Assembly: GCF_000699445.3 (NCBI RefSeq)
Contig: NC_067199.1
Location: 34,146,902 to 34,210,901 of the forward strand
Source of the DNA: Schistosoma haematobium
Taxonomy: Eukaryota > Platyhelminthes > Trematoda > Strigeidida > Schistosomatidae
Direction: 5' to 3'
Length of the DNA: 64,000 bases
Below, piece after piece: positions 50,272 to 60,735 of this stretch (positions are counted from its first letter, which is position 1; every line of letters begins with the position of its first letter). Made by a program: the position numbers and the translations under genes. Under the pieces are notes generated by a model that had not been told where the DNA came from, did not search any database, and saw only the letters and a list, made by a program, of their open reading frames with translations.

Positions 50272-50294
50272 CTAGCCGCTATCCATCTTTGCTT

Positions 50295-50307
50295 ATGAAA
50301 TAGTTAT
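50295..50307 (+). repeat. Target-site duplication, right copy (inverted SINE A insertion)
   Basis: ATGAAATAGTTAT, identical to 49837-49849. Confidence 0.8.
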
Positions 50308-50392
50308 GTTTTATAAGAATCTTTCTTATTAGTCTCATATTAAATCTAGGAAAGAGCTGTTTTATTTCATTTCCAAGTCAATTTTAAGTTTA

Positions 50393-50578
50393 AGCAAAGA
50401 TGATAATGGCTAACAGTGGAATCTAGGACGCGTGTTTCGTGACTTAAGGTAATATCGAGGCGATCCACATATGATGCACATATGCCAACAAGAGACTGAT
50501 TAAATGCAGTCCTAAACAACAATGAGATGATACAAGCAAATAACACCAAGTGAATTGAAATTTAAGTTCATTTGAATC
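50393..50578 (+). mobile_element. SINE family A, truncated copy with inverted junction
   Basis: Minus-strand 3' end (AGCAAAGATGATAATGGC through CTAGGACGCG, to about 50432) is joined to plus-strand unit start (GTGACTTAAGGTAATATCG to CACCAAGTGAATT). The tRNA-like head and most of the ribozyme are missing. AT-rich TTTAAGTT lies on both sides, a possible short target duplication. Confidence 0.7.
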
Positions 50579-51390
50579 ATTAATGAACATACTATGATTT
50601 AGCATAATTTATGATTCATAAAATATATCTTATTACTGACAAAGTTGAACTGAAATATAATCATTTTTAAGTTGGTCATATTATAAATAGATGGTTGGTT
50701 GATATTAACTGAGTCACTACGAATAAAGGTGAACTGAACATTTGTCTCGTCTTATTTATAGGATTCTTCATTAATGTACACCTATAACCACACTAAGGAA
50801 TGAACATATAACCCCTGGGTCTCATAGAGAAAGTGTTACTTTTATATTGCTATATTGGAACTCAGTATTCCTGACCTTCAATATTGTTCAGTTTAGGATA
50901 GAGAACAATCATAAACAATTTTTATGGGTGATGATAATCTTACTCATTGACATGGTTGATTTCCATCAGTTCCAATTTGTCATTAGAACTTTGTTGACCT
51001 CTGTATCCAAATCGATCAGTAGTGAAGCATCTTGTCCCAATTTTTATCAGTGGTTTCCTTATCTGAGTTAGTTTTCCACAAGAATTTTAAGTAATGAATG
51101 GTAAAATGGAAGATGTTTTCAAATTTTCGGCTGGTTTCTTGTACATGAATTTCATTTGATTGAAATGATTATGTCAAACAAAACAAAAGTTAGTTAATTA
51201 CTTAGATTCATGAGATTTATCCATAGAGAGCTTAGAAATAATCATTAATTTTGGAATCACATGTGTTAAGTTGTGGAACGTATGGTAATAGTCGCGTTGT
51301 GTGAGTGTTTATGTTCTTTTTTCCGTTGGAATTAATCAAAAAGTCGAATAACTATCGGTGAAACCCATTTGAGTTCTATTTGATTGGGAT
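50579..51390. other. AT-rich non-coding stretch
   Basis: Nothing recognisable as a gene, RNA or repeat. Confidence 0.4.
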
Positions 51391-51660
51391 CATGAAGCGA
51401 TCTGAGTTAGACTAATTATGAAAATATGGAAGTACAGGACTCCTCAGAAATGTGCATCCATGACTCTACACGCAAGACGAGAACCAGGGACCTTCGGTGT
51501 TTCGCGCAAACTCTTACCCAGTAGACCGATGAGCTAGTATCCGACAGTGTCAGTGTCTAACCTCAGTCAATCCACAACATTAAGCGACTATAGGTCATTG
51601 TCTTCGACAGATAACTGTCTCACACCCGACACTAATTTAGATCGACTCATGATTTTAATG
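51391..51660 (-). mobile_element. SINE family B copy with hammerhead deleted
   Basis: The minus strand shows the tRNA-like head (GGTCTACTGGGTAAGAG, CCGAAGGTCCCTGG), GTCATGGATGCACATTTC, CTGAGGAGTCCTGTACTTCC and the 3' end near TCGCTTCATGATCC. About 20 bases from stem II through the cleavage site are missing. Leader sequence may extend to 51660. Confidence 0.75.
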
Positions 51661-52127
51661 CAATTCAATAGACTCCACAACCCTATACTGAAAATGTTTT
51701 CTTGTCAACAATTAGAGTGTGAACCATTTTTAAAATTCTTAATTGACATATCAAACTGATTCTATCATTAAAACATCACATTTGACAATACTAGTAGACT
51801 ATAAATAAGAATCATGTACAAATTGAAATTTGTTTTTCACATAAAGCTTAAAATTATATGCAACCAAAATAAACCATATCAAATTCAAGCACAATTTCTC
51901 AAAATAGAAACTCAATTATAAACGTCGCAAATTATTATTAGTATCAGAAGCTGAATTTATCGAAATATTTTGCAGAAAATAGGCACTAATGTATGTATTT
52001 GTGAGTGTTTGTATTCTATGAAGACAATGTGATAAATCTTATTTCTGTTTAAATCATATGGTTCAAGCATTAAAGTTTCATTGTAAGCAAAAAATGGTTT
52101 ACTTAGGGTAATAAAGCAATAAATATT
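51661..52127. other. AT-rich non-coding stretch
   Basis: Nothing recognisable. Confidence 0.4.
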
Positions 52128-52484
52128 TAATAGTTAAATTCATGATTGAATTAAAGCTAGACCATCATGGAAAACTTAGAAGCATTAAACGGTCGTTCCG
52201 TCTTAGTGTAGGACTCCTCAGCAATGCGCATCCACGGGCCTACGTGCACAACTCGAAACCAGGACCTTAGGTCTCGTGTGTGGACGACTGAACTCTAGAC
52301 CACTGAGCCGGCATCAAACGGTGTTAATGTATAACTTCAACCAATCCACGACATTGCTCCACTGATCAAGGCTTCTTACTAGAACTCCAGGGAATATATC
52401 TTGAAGCCGGTCACTAGTGAGTATATGATAACTATTATCAGAATGGGGATTTGTGGAGATTGTAGTAATTTTAATAGTTGAATT
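52128..52484 (-). mobile_element. SINE family B, full-length copy with mutated hammerhead
   Basis: On the minus strand the whole unit is visible: GAATTCAACTATTAAAATTAC, the leader with CTTGATCAGTGGAGC, the head GGCTCAGTGGTCTAGAG with GGTCCTGGTTTCGAG, and the hammerhead block GCATTGCTGAGGAGTCC...AAGACGGAACG, ending again in TTCAATCATGAATTTAAC. The core CTGAGGA is canonical but GAAA reads GGAA. The unit begins and ends with the same AATT(C/T)AACTATTA sequence. Confidence 0.85.
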
Positions 52485-52790
52485 CATTGGTCGATTTACT
52501 GAAAACAATGGTGGACGGTCGCGCAATATTGTGGATTGGTTGAAATTAAACATTAGCACAGTTGGATACAGGCTCAGTGGCTTAGAGGTTAAGAGTTCGC
52601 GGCGAGACCTAAGGTCCTGGTCTCAAGCCCCGCATGCAGGGTCGTGGATGTGCACTGCTGAGGAGTCCCATACTAAAACGAAACAGTCGCCCAGTGCTTT
52701 TAAATTTTCCATGGTGGTCTAGCTTAAGTCGACTCATGAATTCAACCAGTAAATTGTTACAATCTCAGCAAACCCCCCATTCTGATAGCA
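52485..52790 (+). mobile_element. SINE family B copy, head-to-head with the previous one
   Basis: The leader (GTGGATTGGTTGAAATTAAAC), head (GGCTCAGTGGCTTAGAGG, CTAAGGTCCTGGTCTCAAG), hammerhead block GCACTGCTGAGGAG...AACGAAACAG, and 3' end TCGACTCATGAATTCAACC are present. It runs on into ACAATCTCAGCAAACC and CCATTCTGAT, the start of a following unit. Core CTGAGGA and GAAA are intact, but stem II and the cleavage triplet are damaged. Confidence 0.85.
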
Positions 52791-53556
52791 ATAGATATTT
52801 TGAAATTGCATAATAAGTATAAATTTATTGGAAGAAGAAAATTATAATCTTTCATCAGTAAGCTTTTCATATCACATAATATACTGCTAATCATATGAAT
52901 AGATAACTAGGATCTAAAGAATTCTGTCATGTTAATATTGTGTTTCAGTCGATTCAAGAGAATATGCCAAAAAGGTTTCCAAGTGAAAAACAAATATGAA
53001 CAACTTACTCACTTATTAACTAAACATATCTTCATAAATAGTGCTGTTTACTTAGTGATGCTGTGATCAAACAGTTAATTCGTAGTGATAATTGTAGAAG
53101 TCAAAAACACCAAAGAAAATATTCATAGATTAACTAACTACTAACAACTAGTCATCTTGATATTTATTTAATCTTAATCATGGGATTTTGTTATCTTCTC
53201 CAAACCCATTACAGTTGCTTACAAACATCTTTCAGCAAGTAAATAAAGAATTAATTATCTGAATAAGTCAATCTTAATTTATAGATGTTTACGCGTCTAC
53301 AAGGCTGAGAATTTTATGAAACGTGGAGAGCAATAAGTCTTAGACCATCTGGCAATATTATTCAGAATTTAGTGCCTGGATATGATAGAAATTAAATCAA
53401 AACAGACCAGAGTTCTGATATATCAGTGGTAATGATCTTAAAAAATAATTTTATATTTATTTATCTGTTTATGAATTTTAGAAAATGTCTATCAACTTTT
53501 GCATAAACATTTCAGGTACGTGTGTGTATTTGTGAATTTAAGATTTTGATCGGAAA
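52791..53556. other. AT-rich non-coding stretch
   Basis: Nothing recognisable. Confidence 0.4.
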
Positions 53557-53571
53557 GATTTAATAAATTAT
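53557..53571 (+). repeat. Target-site duplication, left copy (SINE A insertion)
   Basis: GATTTAATAAATTAT, repeated exactly at 53914-53928. Confidence 0.88.
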
Positions 53572-53913
53572 AAGCTGAGATGATGGTGGCTAGCAGTGGA
53601 ATCCAGGACGCGCACTTCATCCTATTTGAGACTCGTTAGCTGGATGCACCTGTCCCTAGAGTTAATGTTCATTCCGGGACTCGAACCCAATATCGTTCGC
53701 ATCAAATGCCATCACGTTATCAACTTAGCTACTGAGTCCAGATAGTCGCTAGCTTGTTCAATGGGGTGAAATTTTAATCCACTTTTGTACTGGTTACTTG
53801 AATCTTTCCATTGACGTTTAGGACTGCAATTGATCAGCCTCTTATTGACATATGTACGTACTGTGTGGATTGACCCGATATAGCGTTCAGTCGCAAGCAA
53901 CCAGTATAAAAAT
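53572..53913 (-). mobile_element. SINE family A, complete copy with 15-bp target-site duplication
   Basis: Read on the minus strand: 5' part GCTTGCGACTGAACG, CTGATCAATTGCAGTCC, the head GGACTCAGTAGCTAAGTTG with B box GGTTCGAGTCC, the hammerhead region, and the 3' end TCCACTGCTAGCCACC ending in AGCTT. It is 342 bp between exact 15-bp duplications, so it moved as an RNA copied by LINE machinery. The hammerhead core reads CTAACGA instead of CTGATGA and GAAG instead of GAAA; the ribozyme is dead. Confidence 0.88.
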
Positions 53914-53928
53914 GATTTAATAAATTAT
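53914..53928 (+). repeat. Target-site duplication, right copy (SINE A insertion)
   Basis: GATTTAATAAATTAT, identical to 53557-53571. Confidence 0.88.
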
Positions 53929-55799
53929 TTATAAAATGAAGGCTGCTTTAAGGATCTTGAAAAGGTAGAATTTTTAATGGTTTATAATTTTAGCCTTATA
54001 AGATAGATAGATTTATGTGAATTAACACTCCAAGTGATAAACCCCAACAAAAAATAGGATATAGAAAATAATATAGTCTAATTTAGATGCAAGAAGTTCA
54101 GCTTGACTCAGGTTTCGTGCTAGTTGGTACTCGTTAGCAAAGAGTATATGAAATCTTAATAAAACTAATACTCCCTGAAGAGTTTAAATCAGCATCGTTT
54201 GATGCCACACATAGTAACTTTGCCTATTCCAGCCATGAATGTTGATAAGACCTTGTGGAAAGCCGATTGGCTTATCTGAATAATGTTTATTTAGTTAAGT
54301 GGTACAAATACCGGATGTAGTACATATTTTCAATGAGAAATCACTTATCATTAAACTTTAAGGGAATATTTATTGGTTTCTTCTTTGCAAGTATGAGCCA
54401 CATACACATCAGAAATACGTAAGTCTAGGATCTATGCAGCAAACATATGTATAGATGTGTCCGTGCATTTATTAGGAGAAAATAATTTTAATCTTGTTGT
54501 TTCTGTGGAGTGGATTAAGCTTATCTTTACCGACCCACTCACGTTAAGTCGTGAGACAGGTCCAACTATTCCCCAGGCACACAGGAAGGTGCTAGACGGA
54601 TTTTGTATGGAAAACCTTACTATTAGAATATTCAAGTTGAAACGTATGTGTTATAGAGTCCTGTCCTTTCATATTTCCCTAATCGATTCGCGAGATATAG
54701 TCCATTTATACGAGTACCTTCCACTCCTATTAGACAGATGATCTTCAATTTGACTGACCACAAGTAACACTGATCAACAAATAAGAGTATCATTATTACA
54801 CCTATTGGTCCACAGGGCACCTCCCCTCTATCCCAATAACCAGTCAGAAGTTAAATAAAGTACATGCCGATAAATCCCAATAGTCTAGTTTAAACATTTA
54901 TAGGGCAGTATAAATTAAATACGAGGCTGCAACACATCACACAGAAGAAATCAGAGTTTGTAAACGACGAAGTTTACTCTAAGGAAGTGGCTTACATTAA
55001 ATCACTCAACGCCAGAAATACAATTTTTCTACGAATTGGGACATAACAAAAAATACCCAATTCTCAGTTTATTTGAAGCTATCAAGTCCAACCTTGGTAT
55101 TTGTTATGTTATTATGAGTTCACCTAACCTGATGCGTCCCAGACCCGCTAACTAGAGAGAGAAGTCCAAGTTCGGGAGAGGGAAATATTTTCCACAAGCA
55201 ACCAGAAGTACGAACAATAACAACAAGCACAACGCAAGCGTATATATACAGCATAAAAATATCCTTGAGAAACGGTACAAAATAGCATACTAAAAGAGAT
55301 AACTAACCAATAGCATTTAAGTTCCTCTCAAGCGGGAAATATAACATGAAAGTGAAAATGGATATTTTTAGCGCGAAAACGACAAATTCAAATTTTTAAA
55401 ATAGAATTATAAAAATAAGGCATTCTCTAAGTGCATTCTGGAAATCTAACATCCCCAACAATATTGATGCCTATAAACAAAGTTAAAGGTAGCGTAAAAC
55501 TGGCCAATAAATTTGCAATTAATTAACAATAGTCTGAAATGATACAACGTATAACGACAATTCAGTTAAAGCTTGTAAATAGCGTAATATAAAAAATATC
55601 ATAAACCAATTAATTAATGATTATATCGAAGAAAATAGAGATAATAATTTACTCAGTCCTAAAATAACCATGTCGTAAGATTGAGATTTTCATACAGATT
55701 GAACAGTGAAAAAAAAAACTTGTAAAATAAGCGCTAAACAAGTATGATATTAGTTATACTTCGGTGGTGAAACAGTGTAACAATTTATTAATAATAATG
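53929..55799. other. Non-coding stretch, origin unclear
   Basis: No recognisable protein. About 54370-55270 is less AT-rich than its surroundings and may be an old retroelement or LTR, but I cannot name it. A 94-residue frame at 54457-54741 has no known domain. Confidence 0.35.
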
Positions 55800-56168
55800 G
55801 AAAGATACCAGCTAAACAATACCAAGTGAATTTAAAGTCACCCTATTGCATAAGCAAGTGGCTATCAGGACTCAGTAGCTGAGTGGATAACGCGATGGCG
55901 TTTGAAGCGAATGGTACTGGGTCCGAGTCCCAGAGTGAACATCAACTCTGAGATGCAGGTGTATCCAGCTGATGAGTCCCAAATAGGATGAAACGCGCGT
56001 CCTGGATTCCACTGAAAGGCACTATCCATCATTGCTTACAAAAAGCTTGTGAACTGAGGCAATATCGAGGCATACACACAGTATGCATATATGCCAATAA
56101 CAGACTGATCAATTGCAGTCTTAAACCTCAATGGGAAGATACAAGCCAAACAATGCCAAGTGAATTTA
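55800..56168 (+). mobile_element. SINE family A, more than unit length (head-to-tail repeat)
   Basis: GAAAGATACCAGCTAAAC through CCAAGTGAATTTA at 55800-55835 recurs as GGAAGATACAAGCCAAAC through CCAAGTGAATTTA at 56133-56168, a period of 333 bp. Between them lie the tRNA-like head, the hammerhead, the 3' end CTATCCATCATTGCTT, then ACAAAAAGCTTGTGAACTG, which starts a second unit. The copy is therefore a circular permutation of the unit rather than a simple 5'-truncated SINE. Confidence 0.85.
55961..56014 (+). ncRNA. Hammerhead ribozyme, Smalpha type (copy 2)
   Basis: Same as 50218-50271: CTGATGA 55969-55975, GAAA 55990-55993, stem III CGC/GCG, cleavage after 56001. It has the same G-U pair at the base of stem II. 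It lies within a head-to-tail repeated element. Confidence 0.9.
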
Positions 56169-56169
56169 A

Positions 56170-57914
56170 ATATATGTTTTTTCAGCTTCAAACCTATCAA
56201 TGACAGAAAAGAAACTCAATCAAGTCAATCACTTAATACTCTTTTAATAACAAGAAGAGGAACAGTTGTACAATGTAATGTATTAAAACAGGGAAAAAAT
56301 ATGTGTAAGGTATTGTTAACAAGAGATAATTCCGAAAGAAAGAAATATCTGATCTTCATTATTTTATACTTTGTTGTTTTGTAGGCAGAAAGGTCATTAT
56401 GAATTAAATATTATCCTGACTGATTAAAGAGATAGGTACTGTGTTATAAGTACAATCGATTCACCAAGCAAACCATACTAAACTTAATAAGACAATTAAT
56501 TTTTAAAGATATATGTTGTAAGTTACAGAGAAGTGTAGGCTTGCGTAAATGGACTATTTCGGTTAGTCTGATTACCTACCTATGAATGCACTTTACCTGT
56601 AAGCAGTATTCATTCATGTGTTGTAAATTTCCACTCACTGTCTTTTTCTTCCAGGTAGTTAGGGTGTATTAATGACTGAATTAAACCATAGATCATATCA
56701 TTTATACAGATTTACAAATCATGTCTATGTATTCTGAAAAGAATATTTGTTCTATGGAAGAAGAGAGTTTCCATTGTTTATTACTGAATTAGGAGAACTA
56801 ATCAATTATATGGTTGTTTTGAGGAGCTGAATTAGACAAGATGGACAAAGTTACTCAATGATGCTAATCATAATTTATCGTGAATTGACTAGAATTTACA
56901 AAAACTATGAACCAATTGTTATTGACTAAATGGCATCACACTCATAGGAGACTTAGTAAAAGAGTGTTGCTCTGTAGTAAAATACACCCGTTATGTCCAC
57001 TTTATATAAAAGGAATTCTAAAGAATGTGATCATAGTTTGAAGAGACGACGTGAAAACTTGTTTCATATTTAATCAATTTTTAAACGTTACATTTGGCAC
57101 TCACACCTACACATATAGTAATTATTATTATTACTATCAGTAATAGTAGTAGAAATGGTCGTTAGACAAACAGGTCATCTATCAAATGAAAGGAATTAGT
57201 TAGAATGATGAAAAATTCAAGTAATACTTATTATCGATCAGTTGAAATCATGTGCCAACGCGAATAGATTAAATAAATATTGGAAATGTGTATTAAAAAT
57301 GCGTGACCGTTAAACAAGCAACAACACTATCAACGAAAAAGAAGAGAGAGCCAAGAAAAAAAAACAACTGGCTAAACTGAAATCAGTGAGTAATAGAGAA
57401 AAAACAAGTTAACAATTAATTCAACATTAATATCGTATTGTTCTTTTTTTAACAGAAATATTTGGCCCATTTTTCAAATCACTGAACTGTATAGTTCATT
57501 CGTCAGAGTATAGTTGTAATAAGAACAAATGCTTGAATTAATACGGTATCTATTCAGTGACTTTCAAGTTTCAGAATGAATACAATAACATACAGGAATC
57601 AAACACTTGTCCATCCTAAAATAGCACTACAAATTACAGGGATGAGATGGTATCTTAAGTGTGAAATCAAATCAACTAATTTAAAGAAGTTGTATAGTTT
57701 AGTTTGGCCGAGTGGATTGACCCTATAATGGTGAGTGTTATATCTGGACGAAGAATAAGTGAATAGTAACTTCTAAGATCTATTTATGAACTGTTATTAT
57801 ATATATTATTATTGTATAACCATTAACTGACTATATATATATATATATATATTCCTTTTATTATAAACTTCCATATGACCTACTGACCACTACTGTACGA
57901 TTTACCATTCCCAA
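56170..57914. other. AT-rich non-coding stretch
   Basis: No gene recognised. An (AT)n run lies at 57832-57853 and ATT/ACT triplet runs near 57118-57155. Confidence 0.4.
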
Positions 57915-58240
57915 TTTATTAGTTACAGTCTCTCACAATCACAGCCACTTTTGGGTCTTTGTGTAATTATTATTTTCTACTTTATGCTGTGATGAGGTCT
58001 GATCTGCTTGTATATAAACTAAGTATGTCTGAAATACATGATTCATATAACAGAGAATGATATTGGTATTCTGAACCGAACCGGATGGGTTAGGCGATCG
58101 GGTACTATCTCGGAGATCCAATAAGAATTCAGAATGACTCTAGTCTGTTCGTACTGGTTTATGCATCATTGGTCTGATCAGTAAGTCGGTGTTCTAATTG
58201 GCGATCGTATCACGTGCTAATTAACAGGACAAAAGGACAT
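57915..58240 (+). repeat. Dispersed TATA-containing repeat, copy 3 (possible solo LTR)
   Basis: Shares TTACAGTCTCTCACAATCAC, TTGTATATAAACTAAGTATG, GTCTGTTCGTACTGGTTTA and TATCACGTGCTAATTAACAGG with the copies at 78-418 and 49118-49432. More diverged than those. Confidence 0.5.
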
Positions 58241-58683
58241 GGCAATGAATAGATTATAATGAGTGATAAGAATGGATAACGAGTCCGGACTTTTGCATCA
58301 GTCAAGATTGAAATACGTTTCAAACATGTTACTTTTCAATTTAAAAAGTCGTTTAACAAAATAGGCAGGAAAAATTATTGTATAGTATTGAATTACAATC
58401 AATGTAGTGAAGTAAATCTTGTGAATAAAATGTACAATAAGGGAAATGTTAATAATGACAATAATAATTCATTCCTGTGAAACAAATATGTAATAAGAGA
58501 AATGTAATTGAAATAAGAAATTCATGCAAATTGAGAAACGCGAAGGTGGTAATGAAAAATGAGATGCAAAGATGAATATAAAGAAGATTAAGGGTTTATT
58601 ATATGGTTTAGGTATGGAATGACTCAACCGCAGACCACGGGAAGCAGAATATATCTCTTCTAGATAGATTATAACAGTTTTTA
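58241..58683. other. AT-rich non-coding stretch
   Basis: Nothing recognisable. Confidence 0.4.
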
Positions 58684-59069
58684 AGAGTTAATTCTGACGG
58701 CTTTCGCTTTGTAGAGAAGCCATAATTTTGCTCCTTTAGGTGAAATTTTCGGGACTTGATACAGAACCGGGAAGGCTTCAACCATTTCGATGTGATATTC
58801 GCTATTTACAAAGTGCGAAACTATGATGCTACTGATTGACTTGGTGACTTTTTCCTAACCACTCCGGCTCTCTGAGTACGGCCTAATTAACTAGCTCCAC
58901 AAAACCAGTTAGATTGGTATACACATATGGAACAGTTCATCATCGGTATCCTATCCTTGATTTGTTGCGCAAGTGCTGGCTTAGTTGACAAATTCATATA
59001 CACGTTAGCGTCGTAAAACATCTTTCCAGTAGATCTTCTAAGTCGATGTGTTAAAATAACACCAGCCAT
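58684..59069 (-). pseudogene. Penelope-like element GIY-YIG fragment, broken
   Basis: The minus-strand frame 59069-58887 aligns with the fragment at 3513-3989: LTHRLRRSTGKMFYDAN, then CSICVYQSNWFCGAS, where the other has CVYQFTCMCGNMYIG. The tyrosine codon of YIG is a stop (TAA), and LGRT follows in frame. Further down, in another frame, HIEMVEAFPVLYQV and LLYKAKAVRI match the FVVLYKS and FIEALAIRKL region, with the catalytic glutamate replaced by lysine. This is a dead fragment of a second Penelope-like family. Confidence 0.65.
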
Positions 59070-59094
59070 GTCCCCTTTAAACTATTATTTCATA

Positions 59095-59560
59095 GACCAA
59101 ACGGCCGTTCAGTGCTTTCAGGTTTCCTATAGTGGTTCAGCTTCAATCGACTCATAAATTCAACTACTAAAATTACTACAATCTCCACAAATCCCCATTC
59201 TGATCATATGCTCACTAGTGACTGGCTTCAATATATATTCGCTGGAGTTCTAGTGAGAAGACTTGATCAGTGGAGTTCAGTCGTGTCTGTTGTAAGGCAG
59301 TGACTCACTGAAGACAATCATTGACAGTGGAGCAACATCGTGGATTGTTTGAAGTTATACATTAACACCGTTGAATGCCGGCTCAGTGGTCTAGAGTTTA
59401 ATCGTCCACACACGAGACCTAAGGTTCTGGTTTCGAGTTCCGCATGTAGGGTCTTGGATGCGCATTGCTGAGAAGTCCTACACTAAGACGAAACGGCCGT
59501 TTAATGCTTCTGAGTTTTCCATGATGATCTAGCTTTAATCCACTCATGAATTCAACTATT
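59095..59560 (+). mobile_element. SINE family B, more than unit length (head-to-tail repeat)
   Basis: AAACGGCCGTTCAGTGC at 59099 and AAACGGCCGTTTAATGC at 59491 mark a period of 392 bp. Between them is a complete unit: ATTACTACAATCTCCAC, the leader with CTTGATCAGTGGAG, the head GGCTCAGTGGTCTAGAG with GGTTCTGGTTTCGAG, and the hammerhead block. The second ribozyme has CTGAGAA for CTGANGA and GTT for the cleavage triplet GTC. Confidence 0.85.
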
Positions 59561-59570
59561 AGATTAAAAA

Positions 59571-60604
59571 GTTGTTTAGTTTAAAAACTAAACTGATAAA
59601 AATGTAACACACATTTATTTATTTAATTTTAAGTGGGATAATTATTCTATTTAATTAATTTATATACAAATAGCCTTATTCACTTTCAAGTAATGATCCT
59701 TTCAATAAACATGTTTAATTTGGATTATTCTATTCTAAAATAATGCTTCCATTTCTACACACACACACACACACACACATACTCACTATCAAGTACATTA
59801 ATGTATGTAATAGTGAGCATAAATTAAACGTCATTCGATCACTAGTAATTAAATAATAATAATAATAACTAGAGAATGATGTGATATGTGCTTTTTCAGA
59901 ATTGTATCGATTAATAATAATGATGAAAAATGGATGATTTCATCTAGACGTCACTTGGATACGTAGACTACTATATATATATAGTAGTCTTGATTGAGAT
60001 TGTAGGATATTGGTAGGTGGACACATTCAAACTATCTTCAGTCAATTTTTGGCTTAGTTCAAAACAGAGTTGATAAATCATAGAAGATAGAAATATTTAA
60101 GTGAATGATTAAATATGTATAAGATATGGATATATCTTTTGGCTAAACATAGTTACATAAGGATTTTTTAAAACAATAGTCTAACCAGTCCGCTATATAA
60201 TACGATAATTATTAGATGATTTGTTCCCGACTGGAAATATGAACGAATGAAACTCCATGCTGATTGGCTTATCGAAGTTATAAACACAATTTTTAACAGG
60301 TCTGTATTGGTCATAAATTGAAACAAGTTGGGATGAAATTGAAAATGATACAGTATTGAATGGCTGTTTTTCTTGGAGGGGGGCATAGAACCATTTAGTA
60401 GTGAATATTCGTGATGTTAATCTGTGACAGGTAAAGCTGCAGATTAAACTGATGTACACTGGTAACAGGTTTCGAAATGATTTCCTGAAGTTTCAGTTAG
60501 AAGTGTTGACAATTGGAGTCCAATTATGCCCAAAGAGAAATAATCATCATCGAAAGCATATGAATAATCGTCGAACCGTATTGCGAGTTGATGTGGTTCA
60601 TGAG
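59571..60604. other. AT-rich non-coding stretch with simple repeats
   Basis: A (CA)n run at 59756-59779, an AAT run at 59857-59868, and a perfect 26-bp palindrome at 59965-59990. No gene recognised. Confidence 0.5.
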
Positions 60605-60735
60605 AATCTAACCCAGTGGTCTAAAGGCGAAATGCTCTCTAAAAGACCAGATTACGTGTTCGACCCCTGATACGGACGACAACTAAAGAAGAAACAATCA
60701 TTCAGTGCTTTTTGATTTTTAATTGTGCCACAACT
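60605..60735 (+). mobile_element. SINE family B-like copy, strongly decayed
   Basis: CCCAGTGGTCTAAAGGCG, ACGTGTTCGACCCCTG, then GAAGAAACAATCATTCAGTGC and CTTTTTGATTTTTAATTGTG keep the family B order, but the hammerhead core is lost. Confidence 0.55.

Larger units (their letters stand above)
49850..50294 (+). mobile_element. SINE family A insertion with inverted 5' segment
   Basis: The 445-bp insertion lies between 13-bp target-site duplications. Its right part (50024-50294) is a plus-strand unit: arm sequence, tRNA-like head, hammerhead, and 3' end CTATCCATCTTTGCTT. Its left part (49850 to about 50018) is minus-strand sequence of the same family, from just beyond the cleavage site through a dimer junction to the same arm. 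The arms 49851-49912 and 50024-50085 are near-perfect inverted repeats of 62 bp with a 111-bp spacer. Inverted 5' segments between target duplications are what twin priming by a LINE reverse transcriptase produces. The template must have been longer than one unit. Confidence 0.85.

Noticed and set aside
54457..54741. 94-residue frame as a gene
   Set aside because: Overlaps an equally plausible antisense frame and has no recognisable domain; possibly an old repeat.
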